A stretch of DNA of 64,000 nt from Artocarpus heterophyllus (Eukaryota > Streptophyta > Magnoliopsida > Rosales > Moraceae). Positions 46,318-56,683 of this stretch are shown piece after piece. The stretch covers positions 39,235,041 to 39,299,040 of the forward strand of contig CM046354.1 of assembly GCA_025403435.1 (NCBI GenBank), read 5' to 3'. The translations under genes were made by a program, and so were the position numbers. The notes under the pieces are model-generated. The model did not search any database. It was not told the DNA's origin and worked only from the letters and a program-made list of their open reading frames with translations. How positions within the stretch are numbered: position 1 is the stretch's first letter; each line of letters starts with the position of its first letter.

Positions 46318-47480
46318 CTAGAGTTTCGAATCAACATCCTCCATAGCCTCTACGTAAGTATAAGGATCCCTGTCATGTTCATTCGGTTCAGCCAAGAAGG
46401 CCTCTTCATTGAACATATACCTCTCGGGTTGACGCCCGATCCTTCGACTACGCCGAAGCCCCTTAGGTTGTTGTTCAGGGTCGTTTGGTTTTTCTACACC
46501 GATCGGAACGGTTTCATTCAAAACCTCCAGAGTGATTGGATCACTCGTTAACTCCTTAAGCACCACTTTGCTTCGAGGCTTAAAGTCATCCATGTAACTC
46601 TCCTCAAGGAAAGTTGCATTAGTTGAAACCACGACCTTATTTTCCTTTGGGTTATAGAAATAAACCATTTTAGTCCCTTTTAGATATCCTACAAACACGC
46701 AAGCTCCCGAACTTGCTTCCAACTTATTCGCATCCTTAAATAGGACATAAGCCAGATATCCCCATTTGCGAATATGGTTTAAGGATGTCTTCTTTCCCGT
46801 CTACAACTTGTGAGCAGTTTTAGGGACCAATTTTGAAGGCACATTGTTCAAAAGATAATATGCAGTTTGTAGTGTATATCCCCAAAAGGATAAAGACAAT
46901 GATGAATAACTCATCATGGACCTTACAATGTCTAATAAAGTCCTATTCCTTTTCTCTGCTACGCCATTCTACTGCGGAGTGCCCGGCACAGTCAAATGGG
47001 ATAAATCCCCATTCTCTAATAAGTGTCCTAGAAACTCATCAGAAAGGTATTCTCCACCTCGATCGGATCAAAGTGCCTTTATGGGTCTACCCAATTGTTT
47101 TTCCACTTCAGCCTAAAACTCCCTAAACTTGTCAAAAGTTTTGCTTTTGTGGTGCATCAAGTACACATGCCCATACCTTGAGTAATCGCCAAAAAAAGTG
47201 ACGAAGTACTCATACCCTCCTCGTGCCCAGATGTTCATTGATCCAAAAACATCACAATGCACAAGTTCTAGAACCCCTTCGGCCCTATTGTCCTTAGACC
47301 CTAATGGTCTTTTGGTCATTTTACCCTCCAAACAAGATTCACATTGAGGTATAGATTCCATCTTTAAGTGACTTAAAGGTCCATCCCTTACCAATCTTTA
47401 AATCTATTCTGGTTAATATGACCAAGGCGTAAATGCTAAAGATAAGTCTTATTAGAGTGAGAAGTTTTAAGTTTTTTAGA
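46318..47480 (-). pseudogene. Integrase region of Copia C
   Basis: The frame 47113-47394 has LVHCDVFGSMNIWARGGYEY (first acidic region) and FVTFFGDYSRYGHVYLMHHK, the aspartate region. The minus-strand AERNRTLLDIVRS-like word appears near 46920-46960 (the E region). The C-terminal part and RT linker (46318-46722) reads VFVGYLKGTKMVYFYNPKEN, KVVVSTNATFLEESY, RRSRRIGRQPERY. The pre-integrase word WHLRLGHINQN lies at ~47400-47460 in another frame. Non-functional because of stops at ~46860, ~47106 and frameshifts. Confidence 0.8.
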
Positions 47481-48739
47481 GTTATTATTATTCATCTCAG
47501 CATTAAGCAATAAGTCCATTTTAGGTTTGATAAAATATAGATTACTTTGCATCCATCCAGAATAATAAAAGATTTGTTTTTACGACTCACCACTTTATTA
47601 TTAAAAGAAACCAAATAGGAGTCTTTAAATAAACAAGCTACAAAAATTAAATTCCTTTTAAATTTAGGAACATAAAAACAATCTTGCAAAATTAAATTCC
47701 TATAATTATCAAAATAAAGATGAAATTCTCCCACTGCTTCTGCCAAGACCAAGGATCCATCACCCATCCAAAGTGTCAAGTCTTCATGATGCAGACTTCT
47801 CGTTTCTTTGAACCCCTACAGAGAAACACAAATATGATTAGTTGTACCAAAATCTATGACCTAAATATCACTAAATTCCTCAACCAAACAAGTTTCTAAA
47901 TACAGAAGATCACACCTACCTCCTTTGGAAAGGAAGTCCTTGCAATGCTTCTTTATATGCCCGACCTTCCTGTAAAAAAAGCACTTAAGCTTCTTTGGGT
48001 TCTTCTTCTTCTTCTTCTTGCTCTTGGTGTTAGCAGGAATAGAAGAATTTTCGTTCTTGGCCTGTTTTTTCTTTCCATTCCTAGAGTTGGGATTGGAACT
48101 AGAAGCAGCTATCAAATTGAACTTTCCACCCGCAGGAGACTCCTTAATCAGCAGTTCAAACTCTTATAATTGTTTCATTAATTCTGTTAAGGTCATATCC
48201 CGCCTATTGCTCAAATTAAAAGTAGCTCTAAGCAGAATAAATTCCTTAGACAGAGTCTCAAAGACCATAGTCATCTGAGTTTTAGCATCAATGTCGGCTC
48301 CATTGGTTTGTGCCTCAGCGAGGTAACCCATGACCAACATCATGTGCTCTTTTATAGACGTCCCTGGTCTCTGTTTATAGTTCAAGAGTTTTTGAAGCAC
48401 CCCTTGCCGCTTTGTTAGGGCCTGGCCTCCAAACATGTGTTCTAGATTATCCAAGATTTGCTTCGCAGTCTCATAATCTTCATGTTGAGCCTGCAGCACG
48501 TTATTCATGCTAGTCATAACATAGCAGCGAGCCTGATCATTTGCATCTTTCCAGCGATCGTACGCTTAGAATTGCTCATTGGTGGAATCTCCCCTAGGCT
48601 CGGGAGGACAAAGGGTTGTTAGCATAAATTTCAGTTTCTCAAAGGAGTTGATGATAACTAGGTTCCATTTGCAATCATTATAATTCTCTCTGGTTAATTG
48701 GTTTTTGTCAAGTATCAAAGATAAACCATTTTTAGACAT
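47481..48739 (-). pseudogene. Gag and protease of Copia C
   Basis: Likely start is the CAT at 48737-48739, giving MSKNGLSLILDKNQLTREN, then FEKLKFMLTTLCPPEP and one stop (TAG near 48566). The gag body (48164-48517) reads HEDYETAKQILDNLEHMFGG, ALTKRQGVLQKLLNY, and MTLTELMKQL. 47861-48115 has a basic spacer and the knuckle CFFYRKVGHIKKHC (second cysteine is tyrosine). Protease follows as VIDFGTTNH and then MGDGSLVLAEAVG, FYVPKFKRNLI (47492-47779). The gag is of UBN2 type. Confidence 0.82.
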
Positions 48740-50422
48740 TTTTAATCTACAATAAAGAATCATATACCAAACATAAGCAAACATACAATAATAATTTAGT
48801 AAGATAACACAATCATGTAAAAACATGCAAATGTGCTTATGTGTCAAAACCTTGAAAATATCACAACCTTACAATGATAATTCCCAACTCAGAATTCAAC
48901 AAGCTCCTAAGGGAGTCATGCCAAATTCAATCAGGAACACAAATCCCCTATTGATTAATATATGCCAAATAGGACCCGTATGATCTAGCATATATTAATA
49001 ATCATTTCTTTGGCCATTAATTCTATTAACAGAGCTCTTAGGGGAGGTTAATAATAAAATTAACATGAGTGTATAACCATCGTTTCAATATTTTATCCAC
49101 AATTTATAATCACTACCTAGGGATGTATAACGATAAATCATGCTAAAATACCTTATTCTCTCGGAGATCTCATCTGGTACATGATAGAAATCCCTTTCTA
49201 GGGGTTGAGACCACCATGTTCTTCTTATGGACCAACGATAGAGGCCGTAGGTCCTCTCTTCGAAAACCTTCTCCCACTCAATCTTTTGAAATCAAGGTTT
49301 TATTTTAAAAAGACATGTATGAACAATTTTAATATGAGCGGCACTCCCTATTCTATATAACATGTTATCAATATACATGGCAAATCATATTATAATGCAG
49401 ACAAGCAAAGCAATCCGGCAAAGCTACAAGCAAAATAATAAATAACCATAATATTATGGTTCCACCCTAGAGAATAGAAAATAAAGATTACAAGATAAGA
49501 ATCGAAACATATTATCGATTCTTCATCCTTGAATCCTTAAGCTATATCCTTCTTCATGTAATGCCCATCTTCAAGTCTTCAATCCCGTATGAATCGAATA
49601 CTTCATATTTTCGATCATATCGAAATTTAATGTTTCTCAGAATTGTCCCAAAAAATAAAATTAAAACTGCACGAAAAACTGCACTTTTTCTAGAAAAATT
49701 TGTAGGTCATTGTCGACAAGCCAATCTGTGTGCTTAGCCTAGCGGTCATGACCCATTGGCTTGCCGATCTGTGCCGATACGACAGATTGCCCTGTCGATC
49801 TAGAAGTTCGGCCTGCCACTAGAACCATTGGCTTGTCGAACCTTACGTCTCGCCTGCCGATCTGTGACCATCGACCTGCCGAACTAGAGAGTTTGGCATG
49901 CCGAAGAGCAGAAAACCACCCTTTCTAGAAAATACAATTTTTTAATGCAATTTATTAATTTTATTTTCAACAATTCAAAAACATAAAATTAGAGACTCAA
50001 GAAATACCTAGGAGCACCATCTTCTATCTTCTAGATCCACTATCTAGATCTGTCTTTTCCGAATGATTATTTATTACAAAATTCTTACAAATTTAAAATT
50101 AAACAATAATTCCTAGACGGGGATGATAGCCTTCCATCTAATTACATGAAAAACCTAGATACATATTCTAGCCTCTAAGGAACCATAACCGGTATAAATT
50201 AATTAATTAATAAATAATTAAATAATTATTTAATCAACCATAATTAATTAATAAACATTCAGCATATAATCTATGACAACATATACAACATATAGAAACC
50301 TAGAGTTCCAACTCTCTATAAAATTAAATTCAAGCATAGGAGAGATCAAGATCACATAATTTATACATATAGCATGATCACAAACTTGTAAATTTACGTA
50401 AAAACATGGCTTTGATACCAAT
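48740..50422 (-). other. Leader of Copia C
   Basis: Noncoding. Between 49690 and 49910 about eight words of the GGCTTGCCGATCTG / TCGGCCTGCCACT / CGACCTGCCGAACT type are packed. PBS complement gctttgatacca at 50409-50420 (one change from the perfect iMet match). Confidence 0.65.
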
Positions 50423-52434
50423 TGTTGGTAAAAAAGTACGCTGTAGAATTTTAAAAATTTTATATTAGAGTATTTTTTAAAACACGAGTTTGACATGCTA
50501 TATACATAAATTAACCAAATCTTATTGGCCTTTGAATGCCGAAGAACTCCCGCAATCTGGAAGAGAAGTAACATTCCAAAAGAGCCTCAACCAACTGGTC
50601 TTTTTTGTTATTCTCTGTCCATGATCGGAGTGAGTGTGGACTCACACGTATAGCTCTTCCTCCAAGTGACTCTCCTTCCATCCAATTGAGAGAACCCAAA
50701 GCTAGTGTTCATGATTTGTGAACAAGAGCTCTCAAGGAGTTTTCAGATTCTCACCAGTAGAGTATCACTCTTAATCTCTCAATTGATCTAAATAATAATG
50801 GGACTCACTCCATTTATATAGAGGTTGGGTCTAGGAGTCAGTTCTTATCAGATAAGACATCAAAATTTGAATCAGAATCAAATTCGGATCAATATCTGAT
50901 GAAATCCGTGTGAAAATGCGTTATCTTTTCATTGCACATAGGCAGGCCAATTTGTCTAACCGGCAGGCCAAACTTGCCTCATCGGTAGGCCAAACCTGAG
51001 GATCAGCATGCCGAATTGTCGATAAAAAATCTTAACAAATCTTTTATTTTCCACCCGAAATTCTACAGGATAAAGTCTCAGTTTTAATTCAAATAACCCA
51101 ATAGAGAAGTTATCTAATTAAACAACTTTATCTAGATAATCTCTAAGAAAATAAATGAATTCTTAATAATTCTATAAGTTTATCTTGATTTAATTTATTC
51201 AAAATTAAATCAATTGATAAATAGATAAGAATTATCTGATCCCAATAATTCAACAAGTTTATCTTGAATTAATTTTGTCACAAAATTAATTCAACCGATA
51301 AACAGACATGAATTGTTTGATTCTTTTGAATTTCAACCAATTTAATAAATCTGACATAAGTCACCAATTATTGAAAAAGCACGCCATATTGTTACAGGAT
51401 TTTGTGAGCTAGCAAAGGGGACCAAATGGACCTATATAGTTCAAGCTCCTGATAATTATGAAACCCAATATCTTAGATGTACATTTCATAATTATCAACT
51501 CCAACGCTACTCGACTAAAAGCTTGGAGCTGCACTCTCGACCTATATAGAATTACGAAGCCCGTATAGCTAAGTCTCCATGACATATCATAGTGTATTGT
51601 ATCCCCATAGGATTATCCATAATCGGCTTAAGGACAAGTTCTATCTTACCTTCCCGATTATTTTTATCTTACGTTCCATTCTCTCACAATTGGAAAACTT
51701 ACTATCCATAGACGGTATACCATTCGGTTACACCTATGTATCCAAATGGTTGAGCGTTTTAGTTTTTTAATTACAAGATAACGTATATAAGAGGATATTA
51801 CTACTCCTAAAAAGAAGCTATAGATTCCATATTTATGAATAACAGGTCTACGTTATCAAGAGTCATGCCTCCAACGTACCGGCATGTATACCACTATTAA
51901 AATGTGGGTGTCACCCTTTGGTACATCAAAAGACACAAGTCGAGACAATAGGTCCACTATTCATCTCAGGATTAAGATACAATACAAATGATTGTCTAAA
52001 GTGAATTGATTTGCTGAGTCAAAATTATTAATCCAAATCAATTCACTTTATGTCTTGATCCAACACATATCACCTATGACAATGTGCCAATGTTTCTATT
52101 CACGGAGTCCACCTCTGATGGCTAAGACAGACCATCTCCCAATAGGGATATAGACAATATAACAATCTTTACATGAATAAAGCGCCTAACTTTATTCCTT
52201 CAATTACGAATCTTATAATTTAGACTGTCACCTTAAGAATTGTGTCTTCTGCATAATCTGTCCATCATATGCCCAATTCTTAAAGGTTTAGACCGAAGTC
52301 TTAGACTATTATTTGCTTAACATACATTTAATAAATATGAACGTAAAGAAGACAAGATTTGGTATATTAATAATAAATAAATTCTGTATTGATAAAAATG
52401 TCTCCAAAACATATTACATTGTTACTCTTTGGGC
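50423..52434 (-). repeat. LTR of Copia C, right copy, truncated end
   Basis: Begins TGTTGG at 50423. The text runs to ttactctttgggc (52422-52434) where the left LTR continues catacatgtctaaca. The next ~122 bp (52435-52556) repeat the left flank 42479-42597. Confidence 0.88.
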
Positions 52435-53477
52435 CTAGAGTTTGGCACTGTTGCTAGCTAATTACCAAACTCATGCCCCTTGGAATGATGTTGGGATCTC
52501 ATGGGTTTGGCTTGAGCTTGATGGGTGTGGTCAGGCCATATTGGAGGCAAAGGTATGGCAAGATGGGGGAATTTAGTGCTGCCGTTGCTTTGGGATTTCG
52601 CCCCTTCATCGACATGGTTCTAAGGAGGGGCAACCTGGGTCTGGGGCTTTTGGTGCTAGAAATGGAGGCATGGCGGCTTCCATCATCATGAGATGTATGA
52701 TTTTCCTGACGGTTTTGCAATGTGGGGATTCTGACATTGGTGGTGGAGAGATTTTTGGATTTTCCTGTGTTTGGGCTCATGGTCAGCAATTGTGCTTATT
52801 TGATTGCTGCTCTTTAGATCTAGTCTCTTTGGCCTTTGTGTTGTGGTAGCTGACTTGTCACAGGTGGGTCTTCCTACGTCGATGAGGTTATTCGTCTCTT
52901 TTGTAGTGCTTGTTTGGTTTAAATAAAGGCGTTAATGTTTCCACCTTGTTGGTATTGTCTCTTGTTGTCTTCTTATGATTTTCCCATGTGATTTGTTGCC
53001 TTTCGATGTAGGCTTTATGTCTAGTCAACAAGTCCTTATTCTTTATGGCTTTGCAAAAGGCCTCAGTGCTTTTGATCATTTCATCTTGATTGATTGATGT
53101 TATCTACCATCTATAATGGTGTTTTTGAAAGAGCTATTTGTGTGCTCAATTAGTTATGTACGTCCTCTTTTTTCTCTTGGAGGAATTCGGTACACTTATT
53201 ATTCTAGCGAGTATCTTAACCAAATCTACTAGTAGTTCTGATTCGTGATCGGGGTTGAGTCACTTATTGTGTTGTGGTCTTTGTATTTGGATTGGGTTAG
53301 TATTTGTACTTCTTTGATTTGAAATACAATTACTATTTAAAAAAAAATTGACTTATTTAATTAAACATGTTCAAAAGTTTTTCTCTATACACTATCCAAA
53401 CAGTAATAAAAAAAAGCCCTGCCTATTTTCTTCTATAGATTAAAACAAAAGCACAAGTTATCTTAAACCGGTCCTTA

Positions 53478-54230
53478 ATCTCACATAACATACCTGCCTC
53501 AACTTAATAGAAGTAAAGTTGTCCTTTATATGGCAACACATCCGGTGTGAATCCAAAGTTTGTTGCATTTACCTTCTTAAGTTTATTGCATTTACCTTCT
53601 ACATGGCATCATCTATGGAATCATATCCGGTGTGAATCCTAAAGTCTACTGCATTTAAGGGCGTTACGCCCTGTTTGATAAGCTTAGCTCTAACCATAAT
53701 CTCGGTTATAAATCGTGTAAAACTCTCATATGCTACAATGACAATAAAAAAGTTACTAGAGTGTAAAGCTCTTATATGCTACAATAAAAATAGTTTTAAT
53801 CATTAATTCTAACTACCTATCAAACACTTTCTAAATCACAACCTTACATTATATAGCCCACCACAAAAATTAAGCCCATTCTATTAAAAAAAATAAAAAA
53901 GTTGGTGAAATTGGTGTGTTGGTGGGCCTTTATAAAGCAGTATCAATCCAAAAAGGTTTTAAGTGATTTTGCAACATGAAGAGATTGGTAGGATGTTTGG
54001 CTAGTGCTATAACATGTGAAAACTTTACACTATAATAATTTTTTTTACTATAATATATAAACATTTTATACTATTTATACCTAAGTTTGTGATTCACACC
54101 CCTTAGCCAAACACATTTCAAAGTGCAAAAGCCCTTCTCCAATGCCAATTTTTCAAACCCCTTAACATGTCTCATCCAAAACCAAAACCCAAACCCATTT
54201 TTCTCCAATCGTTGACTCTCGCCATTCCCG
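53478..54230. promoter_or_regulatory. Upstream region of the HPAT gene
   Basis: No gene seen. AT-rich with short direct repeats, for example acatccggtgtgaatcc and atatccggtgtgaatcc at ~53549 and ~53625. This is the only sequence between the repeat island and the transcript leader, so it should hold the promoter. I do not identify a specific TATA box. Confidence 0.4.
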
Positions 54231-54234
54231 CACG

Positions 54235-54956
54235 TTAAGGTTCTCCCTCTCTCTCACCCCCCCTCCCCTTCCTCTTTTCAACTCCCATTTTTCTCTTTGT
54301 TATTCGTTTGCTCAGTTATCTTTCTGTTCTTCTGCGTTTTGCAGTTGACTTTTGATTGTTGTTCTTTTCTGGTGTAATTTTTTGGGTAAGAATTTTAGCA
54401 CTAGGATTTGAATTCTATGTGCATTTTGATGTCTGAATTTAATCTCGTACAATATCGATTCTCTTTTACAATGCGAATCCCAATTACATGGTTTTGACCC
54501 TCAAAAAAAAAAAAATGATATGGTTTTGAATTCATATGATCTGTGCTTATAACTATAATTTTGTCGTCGTTTGCTGATAATTCAATTGGTGATAGATGTT
54601 AAATCCATCGTTGACTTTTTTTTTGCCTTCAAATTATATGCATTTTTGTGTATCTTTTCAGATACGATTCTCTTGATTATGATCCATCTGATTGATTAAG
54701 TGGATTATTTTTGTATGCCATTAAGATCTCTTTCCTTATTGGAGCCTTCAATTTTTTTTGTTTTTCTTGTAGGGATTTCGTCAATATAGTTCACAAGCGA
54801 CATCATAAGTATTGGTTTCAGAACCACCTTTGCGCCATGTTCTGAGCTAGTGAACAAGAGACCATTTTTCAAGGAAAGTTCATTGATGTTGTAATTGGTA
54901 GGTAACTTTCTGTGTTATGAATTTAAAAAATCCAAGACTTTGCATTACAATCAACA
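54235..54956 (+). other. Probable 5' leader of the HPAT gene with an intron
   Basis: A pyrimidine patch ctccctctctctcaccccccc (54244-54264) looks like leader sequence. A plausible leader intron runs from gtaag at 54386 to ttcttgtag at 54772. The leader that follows holds three upstream AUGs: 54837 (two codons), 54886 (two codons) and 54917 (40 codons, overlapping the main start out of frame and ending TAA at 55037-55039). Exact transcription start is not visible. Confidence 0.5.
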
Positions 54957-56651
54957 ATGATCGGAAGGAAAGCCATGGGACGGTCTTCACCGTTACTTTC
55001 GGTTCTTTTGGCTCTTGGAGTTTTCTTTGTCACATATAATTTGTTATCTATGATATTCAACCATAGATCTTCTGGGAAAAGAATAGATAGTATTTCAGAT
55101 CATAGATTATTGTCTGATCCTATTGTCGAGATGCCTATGAATGTAAGACGGCCAAAGAATTCGAGGTTGCTCTTTCATGTCGCTTTAACTGCCACTGACG
55201 CTCCTTATAGCAAATGGCAATGTCGCATTATGTACTACTGGTATAAGAAACAGAAGGACTTACCTGGATCTGAGATGGGAGGATTCACTAGGATTTTGCA
55301 TTCAGGCAATCCTGACAACTTGATGGAGGAGATTCCTACTGTTATCGTTGATCCTCTGCCTGCAGGTCTAGACCGGGTACGACTTCTTTTAACTCCTCTT
55401 CACTTTGATTGGTTGCTAATTTTCCTCTTTTTTTATTTTTTTCATGTCCGTTTATTTAAAGTTTCTGGTTATAAATTCTTTGATTAGTTACTTGAAAAAC
55501 AAATTTTAGCCGTTTATTTTTGTTTTCCTATATTTTCATGTGTCTGTGTTTTCACCTTCAAGGACTAGCGATCATTATATAGTGAGTATTTTTAAATGAT
55601 GTGCAATCATGGGGGCCAAGTAATTACGGATGCTAGTCTTGTAGCTAATTAATCTGTTAATTTGAGGACTGGCCAAACGGGCTTGTATTCAATTTACATA
55701 TTACTAAGGTATGCCATAACAGACATGCTGGGGAAGGTTGGTCTTGGAGAGATAACTGGTGGAAATATTTTTCCTTCCACTGTTTGCTCTCTCTCTTTTT
55801 TTTTTTTTTTTTTGAAACAAGAAACTTTGTGTTAATAAAAAAAATGTACAGTGAGAAAAGTGGAAGGGAAAACTTTGCTGTTTTCCCTTCCACTGTTTGC
55901 TGTTATCTAAAAGCCTTTGTTAGAAGAGCTGCCTGTCCTCTCTCCACTTCATTTTAGTACCCGAATCTACACAAGTTGGTAATAGAATATAGTATGAAAT
56001 ATTAATGATGATTAAGATCTGAGATAATATTATTAACTAGGGTCTATTTACTGATTGTTACAGTTGACTTTATCGTATTTCAGGGTTTTGTCCTTTTTTT
56101 TTTCAACTATAAATTAGCTTTTTAGCTTCCTGATTGGAATATAGAATAACACTTTGCTCACTTTATCTCTGCATTGTTGTCTTATTGTGTACATTGTACG
56201 CTTGGTGGAAAGTAGTTTCTGAAGAAGGAAGCAGGCCTTAAATGGGTTACTTCTCAATATTTTGGTGTCTTTGTGGGCAGGGATTTGTTAAAGAAGCAAG
56301 ATTGAAGAACTGTTGTGGATTATCTAAACCTCACTGTAATGCTTTGGTTAAGGAGGGAATAGAAATGAGAAGTTGTCTTTTTGTTTTCTTTCAAAGGCTC
56401 TGCACTCTGTTTTAATGGACAAGTTCCATTCCTCTTCATTTTTTTTTTTTAACTATCTTCTTTGATAATATAGTTTCTTCGGATCCGAATTTAGAATATA
56501 AAATAAAAATAAGGAACCAAAAGTTTCTGCTTTGATTACCCTACAGACAAGTACAGCATTCCCATATTTCAAGTTTACTTTGAAGTTTTAAGTATAATCT
56601 CCAGTCTTCCCTTACCTTTGTTTCTTTTCCTCCGATAATGCCTGTGCTTTG

Positions 56652-56683
<32 letters not shown>

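Larger units (their letters stand above)
42598..52434 (-). mobile_element. Copia element C (minus strand)
   Basis: LTRs 42598-44770 and 50423-~52434, internal region 44771-50422. It is the best preserved of the family copies: gag start, gag body, zinc knuckle, integrase, RT and RNase H can all be followed, though with stops. PBS complement at 50409-50420. The right LTR lacks its last ~17 bases and runs into a second copy of the left flank, so no normal 5-bp target duplication is visible there; the five bases before the left LTR are gtatg (42593-42597). Confidence 0.9.
42388..53347 (+). mobile_element. LINE-like retroposon with poly(A), interrupted by Copia C
   Basis: The 3' end is an A-run at 53339-53347 after text of the type tacttctttgatttgaaatac. 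A direct repeat ttgacttatt is at 42371-42380 and 53348-53357, with partial agreement beyond. The 5' part (42400-42597) has the caactagggttttcttctcttctccc style of some plant LINE leaders, and the 3' part (52558-53338) has only short frames. No RT domain is seen, so it is truncated, internally deleted or non-autonomous. Strand follows from the A-run. Confidence 0.45.
42109..53474. mobile_element. Possible Harbinger/Tourist-like MITE split by a retroposon and Copia C
   Basis: Left end GAGCCGATTTGGAATGGCTT (42109-42128) and reversed right end GGACCGGTTTAAGATAACTT (53455-53474) match at about 13 of 20 bases, the mismatches being mostly A/G exchanges. A TTA duplication flanks them (42106-42108; 53475-53477). 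The MITE body would be 42109-42387 plus 53358-53474. A 3-bp duplication is weak evidence, so this is tentative. Confidence 0.35.

Noticed and set aside
46141..46551. 136-codon plus-strand frame over Copia C
   Set aside because: Antisense shadow of the integrase/RT coding region; same type at 21899-22087 and 29973-30221.
52473..52691. 72-codon frame right of Copia C
   Set aside because: Starts in the duplicated flank and continues in the LINE-like segment; no RT or endonuclease motif.
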